A stretch of 12,996 nucleotides of DNA. Origin: an uncultured Rickettsiales bacterium. Its GTDB lineage: Bacteria; Pseudomonadota; Alphaproteobacteria; Rs-D84. Below the pieces are notes generated by a model. That model was not told the origin of the DNA and did no database searches. It worked only from the letters and a program-made list of their open reading frames with translations. This document shows, one piece after another, positions 1-6,193 of this stretch. Every line of letters starts with the position of its first letter. Position 1 is the first letter of the stretch. A program made the translations under genes and the position numbers. The stretch covers positions 1 to 12,996 of the forward strand of contig UROD01000016.1 in the NCBI GenBank assembly GCA_900549365.1. Direction: 5' to 3'.

Positions 1-711
1 AGCATCGAAGGTTATTTGGCAGGTGTGGTATTGTCGACCGTACGCGAAATGAATTATGCATTGCCCGCGTCGCCGATTAAATTTGATATGCGAATCCTGT
101 TCAACCCAGAACTAAATACGCCGTGGTTTATGGTGCCATCGCTGATTGCGGTGCTGGTGTTTTTGGCATTGCTGATTTTGATTACGATTTCTATTACCAA
201 GGAAAAAGAAAGTGGCACGATTGAAACACTGGTGTCTGCCCCAATATCAAAGTACGACATTATTCTGGGCAAGGTTTTACCATACATTCTGGTGTCGTTT
301 TTGATTATGTTGTCGATTCTGTTTATTGGACGCACGGTATTTGGCATTCCGTTTGTGGGGTCGCATTTTATGTTTATTCTGGGGTTCTTGGTATTTTGTG
401 TGCCGGCGTCAGGAATTGCGGTGTTATTGTCAAACTATACAAACACCCAACAACAGGCATTGCTGGGGGTGGTTATTGTTGCGTTTATGTCGCTGATGCT
501 GTCAGGGGCAATTATTCCGACTGAAAATATGCCGGTATTGTTGCAATATGTCAGTTCGGTAAATCCACTGTCGCACTATGCGTATATGGTTCGCAACATT
601 ATTCTGAAAGGGTCAGACATTGAATACTTTGCGCGCCAGTGTATGTATATGCTGGGGGTTGGCGCAATTATATGGGTATTCGCAATTAAAAAATTCAAAA
701 CAACATTATAA
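1..711 (+). CDS. ABC-2 type export permease, 5'-truncated by the window
   Basis: The reading frame is open from base 1, so the true start lies upstream; 236 residues are visible. They resemble the C-terminal part of an ABC-2 permease of the YhhJ/YbhR/DrrB kind. The signature lies around the loop after the first visible helix: ITKEKESGTIETL, followed by a glycine-lysine-rich segment (ILGKVLPYIL). An NPLSHYAYMVRNI-like segment precedes the last helix, as is usual in this family. About six hydrophobic membrane segments can be seen. Such permeases sit in the inner membrane and pair with an ATPase, and often with a membrane-fusion protein, to export drugs or other substrates. The TolC-family gene begins 11 nt downstream, so this is probably the end of a tripartite export operon whose ATPase and fusion protein are upstream. 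The substrate cannot be inferred. Confidence 0.85.
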   Translation, partial: SIEGYLAGVVLSTVREMNYALPASPIKFDMRILFNPELNTPWFMVPSLIAVLVFLALLILITISITKEKESGTIETLVSAPISKYDIILGKVLPYILVSFLIMLSILFIGRTVFGIPFVGSHFMFILGFLVFCVPASGIAVLLSNYTNTQQQALLGVVIVAFMSLMLSGAIIPTENMPVLLQYVSSVNPLSHYAYMVRNIILKGSDIEYFARQCMYMLGVGAIIWVFAIKKFKTTL

Positions 712-722
712 GGGGAAATGGT

Positions 723-2003
723 ATGAAACTGAATTATTGTTTAATCGGTATGTTGGTGACGTTGACGCCATTGGCGGCAAATGCAGATATGTATTCAGAA
801 CTGCAAAATGTATACGAATCAAACCCTGTGATTAAAAGTGGTCGCGCCGCCGTTCGTGCGGCAGATGCCGATGTGTCGGCGTCCAGTGCAGGATTCAAAC
901 CATACTTGGGTGTGTCTGCAAATGCTGGTGCGGCGCGCACAAAAGTTGGCGATTATTCATTTGATTATAACCCTGTGGGTGTTGGACTGGAATTTCAACA
1001 GAATATATTCGAAGGACTTTCAACCATTGCACAATACAAAGGTGCACGCGCCGTGCGCGATGCAGAAACTGCATCGCTGTACGCGACCGAACAAGAAACA
1101 TTTCTGAACGCAATCAATGCGTATATTGCCGTCCTGCGTGCGGACGAGGTTTTGAAACTGAACCAGAACAATCAACGCGTTTTACAAGAATACTATAATT
1201 ATTGCGCCGACAATGCCCGCGTGGGACGTCTGACCAAAACCGACGTGGCACAGGCATCTGCGCGCGTGGAAATGGCGCGGTACGCATTGGCAGATGCACA
1301 GGCGAAATATGACAACGCGGTTGAAACATTCCGTCGCGTTTATGGCAATGTGCCATCTGAGTTTACAGAAATCGATTTAGAACGCATGGAAAAATTATTC
1401 CCCACAACGGTGGGCAATGCGGTTGAATACGCAATGAAAAATCACCCTGTGATTTTGGCGTTGCAATCCAAAGAAAAAGCCGCACGTGAAAAAATAGTTG
1501 TGGCGCGCAAATCCATACTGCCATCGGTTGACGTGCGCGGATCAATTATGCAAATAGAAGACATTCCATACGTTGACAAGGTTCGCGACAGTCGCATTGG
1601 CGTATATCTGAAAATGCCATTATATGACAAAGGCAACGCATTCGCAAACGTTGACAAAGTTCGCTATACTGTTGATGGAATCCAAGAACAAACGATAAAT
1701 GCCCAGCGAACAATTACGGAATCTTTGCATCAGGCGTGGAATATGTATAATGCCCAAGAATCCGCAATTACCGCCGCCCAGGCCGGGGTCAAGGCCAATC
1801 AAATGGCACTGAATGGCACGCGCGATGAACAAAAGCGTGGTCGTCGCACGGTGTTGGATGTGCTGAATGCCGAACAAGAATTGTTAAATACCAAAGTATC
1901 ATTGGCACAGGCAAAGTTTGGCCGTACCAGTGCATTTTTTGCGGTGCTGTCTGCGACAGGATTACTGACACCTGAAAATCTAGGATTAGAAGCATCAAAA
2001 TAA
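723..2003 (+). CDS. tolC: TolC-family outer-membrane efflux channel
   Basis: This 426-residue protein starts at an ATG preceded by a good Shine-Dalgarno (AAGGGGAAA). It begins with a clear signal peptide: a short basic start, a hydrophobic stretch, then ANA at residues 19-21 as the likely cleavage site before DMYSELQ. The mature part has the TolC/OEP layout of long alanine- and glutamine-rich helical stretches in two similar halves, roughly residues 22-215 and 225-415. A typical TolC segment near the C-terminus reads RGRRTVLDVLNAEQELLNTK. TolC proteins form outer-membrane trimers that extend across the periplasm and dock onto inner-membrane exporters. The gene follows the permease by 11 nt in the same direction, so the two are probably co-transcribed. 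The export partner and substrate are inferred from context, and 'tolC' is a family-level name. Confidence 0.9.
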   Translation: MKLNYCLIGMLVTLTPLAANADMYSELQNVYESNPVIKSGRAAVRAADADVSASSAGFKPYLGVSANAGAARTKVGDYSFDYNPVGVGLEFQQNIFEGLSTIAQYKGARAVRDAETASLYATEQETFLNAINAYIAVLRADEVLKLNQNNQRVLQEYYNYCADNARVGRLTKTDVAQASARVEMARYALADAQAKYDNAVETFRRVYGNVPSEFTEIDLERMEKLFPTTVGNAVEYAMKNHPVILALQSKEKAAREKIVVARKSILPSVDVRGSIMQIEDIPYVDKVRDSRIGVYLKMPLYDKGNAFANVDKVRYTVDGIQEQTINAQRTITESLHQAWNMYNAQESAITAAQAGVKANQMALNGTRDEQKRGRRTVLDVLNAEQELLNTKVSLAQAKFGRTSAFFAVLSATGLLTPENLGLEASK

Positions 2004-2026
2004 GAAACGCGCCAATGGCGCGTTTC
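2004..2026 (+). terminator. Hairpin directly after tolC
   Basis: A perfect 10-bp inverted repeat (GAAACGCGCC / GGCGCGTTTC) with a 3-nt AAT loop begins one base after the tolC stop codon. The downstream tract (ATTGCTCTCTGTTT) is only moderately T-rich, so termination may be partial, or the hairpin may instead protect the mRNA 3' end. Bases 2027-2130 hold nothing else I can recognise. Confidence 0.7.
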
Positions 2027-2130
2027 ATTGCTCTCTGTTTAGAACCGTTGCATCATTGTAAATTCATATGACATGCAAGATTTTATTCCCACGCAAGGGG
2101 AAATTATATTCAGATATTTGTCCGCCAAAT

Positions 2131-2153
2131 AAAAAACCACCCGTTTGGGTGGT
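2131..2153 (-). terminator. Rho-independent terminator of the 94-residue membrane protein gene
   Basis: On the minus strand a 7-bp stem (ACCACCC / GGGTGGT, 4-nt loop) is followed by six T residues, six bases past the stop codon of the gene at 2160-2444. The same stem recurs at the tRNA-Gly terminator. Confidence 0.85.
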
Positions 2154-2159
2154 CTGATT

Positions 2160-2444
2160 TTATTTATCGCTGCCTGTGTTTTTGCTGGCACGGCGCAGCG
2201 CCACCAGCGATAAAATAAACATTGTTATCGCCACGCCAACGCCAAACACCAAGAACAACAGCCCCAATAAAATCAAGCCGTCAAATTCAGTGGCAATAAA
2301 TCCCACCCCAAATGCACATAACAGCGCGCCCAGCAAATATGCCATAATTGTGTACCAAACAAATTTTGCAAAACTGCCAATTTTTGTATTGATTTCTGAC
2401 AATAATAATTCTGTTTTATTTATTTCTTTGACTTGTTTTGGCAT
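2160..2444 (-). CDS. Small two-helix membrane protein of unknown function
   Basis: This 94-residue protein has a strong ribosome-binding site (AAGGGGGG, 4 nt before the ATG). A polar, charged N-terminus (residues 1-25) is followed by two hydrophobic segments at about 28-51 and 56-83, joined by a short acidic turn (ATEFDG). The tail is short and basic (RRASKN). This looks like an inner-membrane hairpin. I do not recognise a family. The gene has its own promoter at 2473-2501 and terminator at 2131-2153, so it is probably a single-gene unit. It lies just outside the left end of the island. In the uninterrupted chromosome it would sit directly downstream of tRNA-Gly. Being bracketed by a matching promoter, ribosome-binding site and terminator argues that it is a real gene. 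Confidence 0.75.
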   Translation of the reverse strand: MPKQVKEINKTELLLSEINTKIGSFAKFVWYTIMAYLLGALLCAFGVGFIATEFDGLILLGLLFLVFGVGVAITMFILSLVALRRASKNTGSDK

Positions 2445-2472
2445 TGCGCCCCCCTTTGTTTAATTCGCTGAT

Positions 2473-2501
2473 ATTTTACCACTTTTTACCCCCGCAATCA
2501 A
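2473..2501 (-). promoter_or_regulatory. Promoter of the 94-residue membrane protein gene, spanning the island edge
   Basis: On the minus strand TTGATT (2496-2501) and TAAAAT (2473-2478) are separated by exactly 17 nt, placing the transcription start roughly 20 nt before the start codon at 2444. The -35 box and first spacer bases lie inside the left 65-bp repeat, while the -10 box lies outside it. The right repeat copy has no -10 box at the matching spacing. Confidence 0.6.
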
Positions 2502-2557
2502 TAAAACAAAAAACCACCCGAATGGGTGGTTTTGAATATCTGGTGCGAGCAAAGGGG
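2493..2557. repeat. Left 65-bp direct repeat (putative attachment site; duplicated tRNA-Gly 3' end)
   Basis: This segment is identical over all 65 bases to 6129-6193 (offset 3636). It contains, read rightwards, a TTGATT box, a hairpin terminator (2510-2533), and 17 bases (2541-2557) equal to the last 17 nt of the tRNA-Gly gene on the minus strand. Identity stops abruptly at both ends: bases 2491-2492 are CC against AT at 6127-6128, and 2558 is A against C at 6194. No remaining tRNA sequence follows at 2558, so this is an orphan tRNA end. Confidence 0.9.
2510..2533 (-). terminator. Duplicate copy of the tRNA-Gly terminator
   Basis: A 10-bp stem (AAAACCACCC / GGGTGGTTTT, 4-nt GAAT loop) is followed on the minus strand by a T-rich run. 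It is the same hairpin as 6146-6169. Here it no longer follows a complete gene. It would stop minus-strand transcription leaving the left end of the island toward the 94-residue gene. Confidence 0.7.
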
Positions 2558-2721
2558 AACACATTTGACCATTTTTAGCCATTTTTTTAACCCTTTTGAC
2601 CGCTTTTTACCTGCTTTTTTATCAGTTCTCCTGACATTTTGCTTAGCACTTTTTGAATTTACCGTGTTTTTCGCAAAAGTAAACTGTTTTTTATGTTTTT
2701 GTTATTTGCGATTATTTTTTG
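2558..2721. other. T-rich noncoding left end of the island with short direct repeats
   Basis: This stretch between the left repeat and the promoter is strongly T-rich on the plus strand and shows no convincing gene. Two similar segments occur 31 bp apart: TTTGACCATTTTTAGCC at 2564-2580 and TTTGACCGCTTTTTACC beginning at 2595. Such spaced direct repeats beside an attachment core could be arm-type integrase sites or operator sites. That is speculation, because T-rich DNA gives such matches easily. Confidence 0.3.
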
Positions 2722-2785
2722 TGGTATAATGAACACCGAGAGAATGATTTTTTTATTGTGGTGATTGTAAAAAAACTTCTATAAT
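2722..2785 (+). promoter_or_regulatory. Two candidate promoters of the restriction-modification operon
   Basis: The first is an extended -10 element (TG at 2722-2723 and consensus TATAAT at 2725-2730), whose -35 is weak (TTATTT at 2702-2707, spacing 17). The second is TATAAT at 2780-2785 with TTGTGG at 2756-2761, spacing 18. Both point at the start codon at 2811, which has a clear ribosome-binding site (AGAAAGGA, 7 nt before ATG). Two start points would be consistent with regulated expression of a restriction enzyme, but I see no palindromic operator. Confidence 0.6.
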
Positions 2786-2810
2786 TATTGCGTAAAGAAA
2801 GGAATGTTTT

Positions 2811-4673
2811 ATGGCAAGCGAACGTTTAACCGAGGATTTAACACAAAAAGAGATGGATTTTGCGCTCGGTAAAAATCCGTGGGGTGTTGTTTATCCACAA
2901 TCTGATGCGTCAAAAATTAACGGTGATTTACGTGAAGCATTGGAGCGTGCTGGTGGCAAACCTAAAATTTGTGATTTGAATCAGTATGATTGTGGTGGCA
3001 AAGGAATTGGTAAACCAGAATTTGTGATAACGTTTGATAAAGCACGTGATACTGTCATTGTTGTTGAATGTAAAGCATCCTTGAAAAAGCATGAATCAGA
3101 AAATTGGAATCAACCGGAAGCGTTCGCGGTGGATGGCGCATTGTATTATGCCAAGTTTATCAAAGATTATTTTAATGTGATTGCGATTGCTGTATCTGGA
3201 ACATCAACAGATAATTACAAAGTTAGCACTTTTGATTGGCGTAAAGGTCAAGAAAAACCACAAGAATTAAGCAAGGGTAAAGACGTTTTATATGCCCCAG
3301 AAAACTATTTACGCATGGTTAAGGGTGAAAAAGTTAGCAAAAAAGTATCGATTGATGAAATTCGTAAACTTGCACTTGTTATGCACAATAATTTACGTAT
3401 TTTAAAAATTACGGAAAAAGACAAACCTGTTTTTATTGCTGGAATTTTAATTGCATTAAAAGATGATGATTTTGTAAATAATTATCAAAACCAGAATTCT
3501 TTTAGGTCTTTAATGAGTTTGTTAAAAGATGCAATCATAACTGTTTTAGACAACAGTGACATTCGGCAGGACAAAATTAACGACATAAAAAAACATTTTG
3601 AAAAAATAGGAAAAGACGGAAAAATAAAAGACATTCCATTGAACGAAGATAATTCTTTGTTATGGTATATATCCGAATTGGATAAAAAAATCAAACCAAT
3701 GATGGATTATGCCGATAGTGCAATTGATGCATTGGGGATATTTTATCATGAATTTGTAAAATATAGTGGTGGCGATGGTAAAGGTTTAGGAATAGTTTTA
3801 ACCCCACAACATTTAACCGAATTTATGTGCGATTTGGCTGGTGTAAATAAAAACAGTAAAGTTGTTGATATTTGCTGTGGGTCTGGGGCATTTTTGGTAT
3901 CTGCTATGTCAAAAATGTTCAAGGGTGCAAACGATAAAGAAATAGACGATATAAAACGTAATCATTTATATGGTGTAGAATTTAATGACGATATTTACAC
4001 ATTGGCGATTGCAAATATGATTGTTCGTGGCGATGGTAAATCAAATATTAAATATGGTGATTGTTTTGACCCTGCTGTGATTGGGTGGTTAAAAGAAAAA
4101 CATTTAAATGTTGGACTTATTAACCCACCTTATTCACAAAAAGACCATACTGAATTGGCTTTTGTTCAAAACATGTTGGATTTGTTAGAACCTGGCGGAA
4201 CCGGGGTTGTGGTTGTGCCGATGTCATGTGCGATTGGAACAAAGTTTAAAACAGAACGTGAGAAATTATTTAAACATCATACTTTGAAAGCGGTATTTTC
4301 GATGCCGGATGATATATTTTATTCAAATAATGCCAGCACTAATGTATGTGTCATGGTTTGGACAGCACATAAACCACATGATTCAACAAAACAAACATTC
4401 TTTGGATATTATAAAAATGATGGTTTTGTGAAAGCAAAAAAACTTGGACGTATTGATAAATTTAACCGTTGGGAAAGTATAAAACAAGAGTGGTTGGATT
4501 TATATGAAAATTTGGACGTCAAAGACGGTTTAACTGCTAAAAGACCTGTTAAATGGGATGACGAATGGTTATGCGAAGCATATATGGAAACAGATTATTC
4601 AAATTTGAAACAATCTGATTTCGAACAAACGATAAATAATTTTCTAGCATACAAGGTGAAATTTGATGTCTGA
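2811..4673 (+). CDS. Type IIB/IIG-like fused restriction nuclease and N6-adenine DNA methyltransferase (BcgI A-like)
   Basis: This 620-residue protein joins two activities. The N-terminus holds a PD-(D/E)XK-type nuclease signature: P69-E70, then after 15 residues E86-C87-K88 at the end of a hydrophobic strand (TVIVVECK). A helical linker of about residues 180-315 follows. The C-terminal half is an HsdM-like gamma-class N6-adenine methyltransferase, with VLTPQHL (329-335) before the AdoMet-binding motif I (VVDICCGSG, 351-359) and the catalytic NPPY motif at 438-441. The usual motif I DPACGSG is DICCGSG here. The length and the separate specificity subunit match BcgI-type systems (A subunit near 640 residues as I recall), in which one A polypeptide both cuts on each side of the site and methylates it. 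No separate HsdR gene is present or needed under this reading. It overlaps the next gene by 8 bp. A plain Type I HsdM is less likely because of the N-terminal nuclease motif. Confidence 0.85.
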   Translation: MASERLTEDLTQKEMDFALGKNPWGVVYPQSDASKINGDLREALERAGGKPKICDLNQYDCGGKGIGKPEFVITFDKARDTVIVVECKASLKKHESENWNQPEAFAVDGALYYAKFIKDYFNVIAIAVSGTSTDNYKVSTFDWRKGQEKPQELSKGKDVLYAPENYLRMVKGEKVSKKVSIDEIRKLALVMHNNLRILKITEKDKPVFIAGILIALKDDDFVNNYQNQNSFRSLMSLLKDAIITVLDNSDIRQDKINDIKKHFEKIGKDGKIKDIPLNEDNSLLWYISELDKKIKPMMDYADSAIDALGIFYHEFVKYSGGDGKGLGIVLTPQHLTEFMCDLAGVNKNSKVVDICCGSGAFLVSAMSKMFKGANDKEIDDIKRNHLYGVEFNDDIYTLAIANMIVRGDGKSNIKYGDCFDPAVIGWLKEKHLNVGLINPPYSQKDHTELAFVQNMLDLLEPGGTGVVVVPMSCAIGTKFKTEREKLFKHHTLKAVFSMPDDIFYSNNASTNVCVMVWTAHKPHDSTKQTFFGYYKNDGFVKAKKLGRIDKFNRWESIKQEWLDLYENLDVKDGLTAKRPVKWDDEWLCEAYMETDYSNLKQSDFEQTINNFLAYKVKFDV

Positions 4674-5643
4674 AATGTTTTTGCTGGGAACTTCTTGGAA
4701 AAAATTTAAAATGGATGACATTTTTGTTTTCCATAAGGGTAAACGTTTAACCAAGGAAGATATGACACCCGGAAACACAAATTTTATTGCAGCTATTGAT
4801 GATAATAATGGCATAAGGCAAAAAATAGATTTGCCACCGTTGCATAATGGGAATTGCATAACAGTTAATTATAATGGAAGTATTGGTGAGAGTTTTTATC
4901 AAGACCAGCCATTTAGAGCATCAGATGATGTGAACATATTGTATCCAAAAAACTGGGAATTAAATAGAAATATTGGTTTGTTTTTATGCACTATCATAAG
5001 ACATAACAAGTATCGTTTTGGCTATGGTAGAAAATGGAATCTTGAAAAAATGAAAGATACCAATATTGCTTTGCCTGTTGATAAAAATGGCAGTCCAGAT
5101 TGGGCTTTTATGGATTCGTATGTTGAAAAATTAACAAATCCGGAAAAGATTAAAACAAAAATTAAACGCAAAGAATTACCATTTGATACGACAAAATGGG
5201 AAAAATTTACGGTTAAAGATGTTTTTGAATGCAATACAACAAAACCAATGATAGAAACTGTCGATGGCGACGAAGTGTATATAACCAGAAGTGCAATGAA
5301 TAATGGTTTTAGTGGTTTTGTATCAAATGATGGGTATAAATTGAACAAATCAAATTGTATTACTATTGGTGCAGAAGGCAGATTTGCTTTTTACCAAGAC
5401 AAAGATTTTGTTGCAGGGGTTAAGATTTATACATTACGGAACGAAAAATTAAACAAATATAATGGGTTGTTTATATGTACCGTTCTCAACCAAGACGTGT
5501 ATAAATACAGTTATGGTCGAGCCAGAATTCTAGATAAAATTAAGCAAGAAATAATCAAATTGCCAGTTGATAAAAACGGCAACCCAGATTGGGATTATAT
5601 GGAAAAATATATTAAATCTTTGCCGTATTCGGATTTAATTTAA
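4666..5643 (+). CDS. Specificity subunit with two target-recognition halves (HsdS / BcgI B-like)
   Basis: I choose the ATG at 4666 (325 residues) over the TTG immediately before it, because AAGGTG at 4653-4658 is well spaced for it. It overlaps the nuclease-methyltransferase stop by 8 bp, indicating translational coupling. The protein is an obvious internal duplication. The first half (about 9-156) and second half (about 177-320) each open with a W-x-K-F/E-K-F-like segment. Each then has a GYGR or SYGR segment followed by a charged helix, and each closes with LPVDKNG(S/N)PDW (136-146 and 299-309). Between these conserved parts the halves differ, as expected of two target-recognition domains reading the two parts of a bipartite DNA site. 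The length is close to BcgI B (near 340 residues as I recall). It would bind the A subunit and direct both cutting and methylation. The recognised site cannot be deduced. Confidence 0.85.
   Translation: MSEMFLLGTSWKKFKMDDIFVFHKGKRLTKEDMTPGNTNFIAAIDDNNGIRQKIDLPPLHNGNCITVNYNGSIGESFYQDQPFRASDDVNILYPKNWELNRNIGLFLCTIIRHNKYRFGYGRKWNLEKMKDTNIALPVDKNGSPDWAFMDSYVEKLTNPEKIKTKIKRKELPFDTTKWEKFTVKDVFECNTTKPMIETVDGDEVYITRSAMNNGFSGFVSNDGYKLNKSNCITIGAEGRFAFYQDKDFVAGVKIYTLRNEKLNKYNGLFICTVLNQDVYKYSYGRARILDKIKQEIIKLPVDKNGNPDWDYMEKYIKSLPYSDLI
5071..5592 (+). repeat. In-frame direct repeat within the specificity gene
   Basis: The 33-bp segments at 5071-5103 and 5560-5592, both coding for LPVDKNG(S/N)PDW, match at 29 of 33 bases and lie 489 bp (163 codons) apart in the same frame. 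They mark the ends of the two duplicated halves and could recombine without a frameshift. Confidence 0.8.
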
Positions 5644-5663
5644 ACCAAAGACCAAGAAATTTG

Positions 5664-5993
5664 ATGCTAAAACATATTGATGTTGACCATGTTGGCATGA
5701 TTTTAAAAGACGAATTTATGGAACCGTTGGGTTTGTCCATGAATGCTTTGGCACGCGCAATTGATGTTCCGGCAAATTATATTCATGGTATTGTTCATGG
5801 AATACGTGGAATATCTGCAGAAATGGATTTGCGTTTGACACGTTATTTCGGTCTGAGTCAGGGGTATTTCCTGCGTATACAAACACATTATGATATGGTG
5901 TTGGCATCCCGAAATATATCTGACACAGAATTGGACAAAATTATTCCATTTAACCGCCCTGCAAATAATGAATTAAAGGTTGCTGTGGCATAA
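5664..5993 (+). CDS. higA: HigA/VapI-family HTH protein, orphan antitoxin or regulator
   Basis: This 109-residue protein starts at the ATG at 5664, just after a TTG codon; the upstream ribosome-binding site is weak (CAAGAAA). It has the hallmark HigA pattern: HVGMILKDEF at 9-18, MEPLGLSMNALARAI at 19-33, then the second HTH helix and LRLTRYFG at 57-64, followed by the FLRIQTHYDM segment typical of the family. HigA proteins bind DNA through this XRE-type domain, repress their own operon and neutralise the RelE-like mRNA nuclease HigB. No higB is here: only 20 nt separate this gene from the specificity gene, and a terminator follows. It is therefore an orphan that may have been recruited to control the restriction-modification operon, or is left from a lost toxin-antitoxin pair. 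Its role is inference; the family is clear. Confidence 0.85.
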   Translation: MLKHIDVDHVGMILKDEFMEPLGLSMNALARAIDVPANYIHGIVHGIRGISAEMDLRLTRYFGLSQGYFLRIQTHYDMVLASRNISDTELDKIIPFNRPANNELKVAVA

Positions 5994-6070
5994 AATAAAT
6001 CACAATATGTGATGTGTTTCTAACAACATATGCAATAAAAGACCATAACCACAATTATCAGCCCTCGTGT

Positions 6071-6096
6071 AGCCCAACCCCCTAGGGGGCTTTTTT
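6071..6096 (+). terminator. Terminator of the island operon
   Basis: AGCCC (6071-6075) pairs with GGGCT (6087-6091) around a C/G-rich centre (CCCCCTAGGGGG, itself a palindrome). A run of six T residues at 6091-6096 follows directly. It lies 78 bp after the HTH gene and before the right repeat, closing the island operon ahead of the oppositely oriented tRNA. Nothing else is recognisable in 5994-6070. Confidence 0.75.
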
Positions 6097-6128
6097 ATAC
6101 CGACAAACGACACAAAAGGCCACACCAT

Positions 6129-6193
6129 CGCAATCAATAAAACAAAAAACCACCCGAATGGGTGGTTTTGAATATCTGGTGCGAGCAAAGGGG
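6129..6193. repeat. Right 65-bp direct repeat (putative attachment site overlapping tRNA-Gly)
   Basis: This is the partner of 2493-2557, identical at all 65 positions. On the minus strand it comprises the last 17 nt of tRNA-Gly (T-stem 3' strand, acceptor 3' strand, discriminator and CCA), the short spacer, the terminator hairpin and T-run, and a TTGATT box. The boundary at 6193/6194 falls within the tRNA T-arm. Confidence 0.9.
6146..6169 (-). terminator. tRNA-Gly terminator
   Basis: A 10-bp stem with a GAAT loop lies 7 nt past the tRNA CCA end and is followed on the minus strand by TTTTTTGTTTTATTG. It is duplicated at 2510-2533. Confidence 0.85.

Larger units (their letters stand above)
2493..6193. 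mobile_element. Genomic island in the 3' end of tRNA-Gly(GCC), about 3.6 kb, no integrase
   Basis: The two 65-bp repeats bracket a unit of 3636 bp. The right boundary falls in the T-arm of tRNA-Gly, a classic target for tyrosine-recombinase integration. The tRNA is intact on the right and only its last 17 nt are duplicated on the left. The content differs in composition from its surroundings: for example 15 of 60 bases are G or C at 3481-3540, against 33 of 60 at 8041-8100 in tgt. The cargo is a restriction-modification operon plus an HTH gene, typical of mobile defence islands. No integrase, excisionase or transposase gene lies between the repeats, so mobility would need help in trans, or the island is a remnant that lost its integrase. 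Site-specific integration is inferred from structure. Confidence 0.82.

Noticed and set aside
2493..2557. The left repeat as a remnant of a tandem duplicate tRNA-Gly gene
   Set aside because: No further tRNA bases continue past 2557, identity is perfect up to a sharp edge, and the intervening DNA differs in composition. Insertion explains this better than decay of a second tRNA.
2526..2729. A 67-codon plus-strand open frame in the T-rich left end of the island
   Set aside because: It starts inside the duplicated repeat and encodes a low-complexity F/L-rich string expected from T-rich DNA. It also runs into the promoter region, without a convincing ribosome-binding site.
2811..5643. A broken Type I restriction system lacking HsdR
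   Set aside because: The methyltransferase gene itself carries an N-terminal PD-(D/E)XK signature, and both subunit sizes fit Type IIB systems, so no part appears to be missing.
5644..5663. A degraded HigB toxin gene before the HigA-like gene
   Set aside because: Only 20 bases separate the specificity gene from the HTH gene, leaving no room for a toxin remnant on that side.
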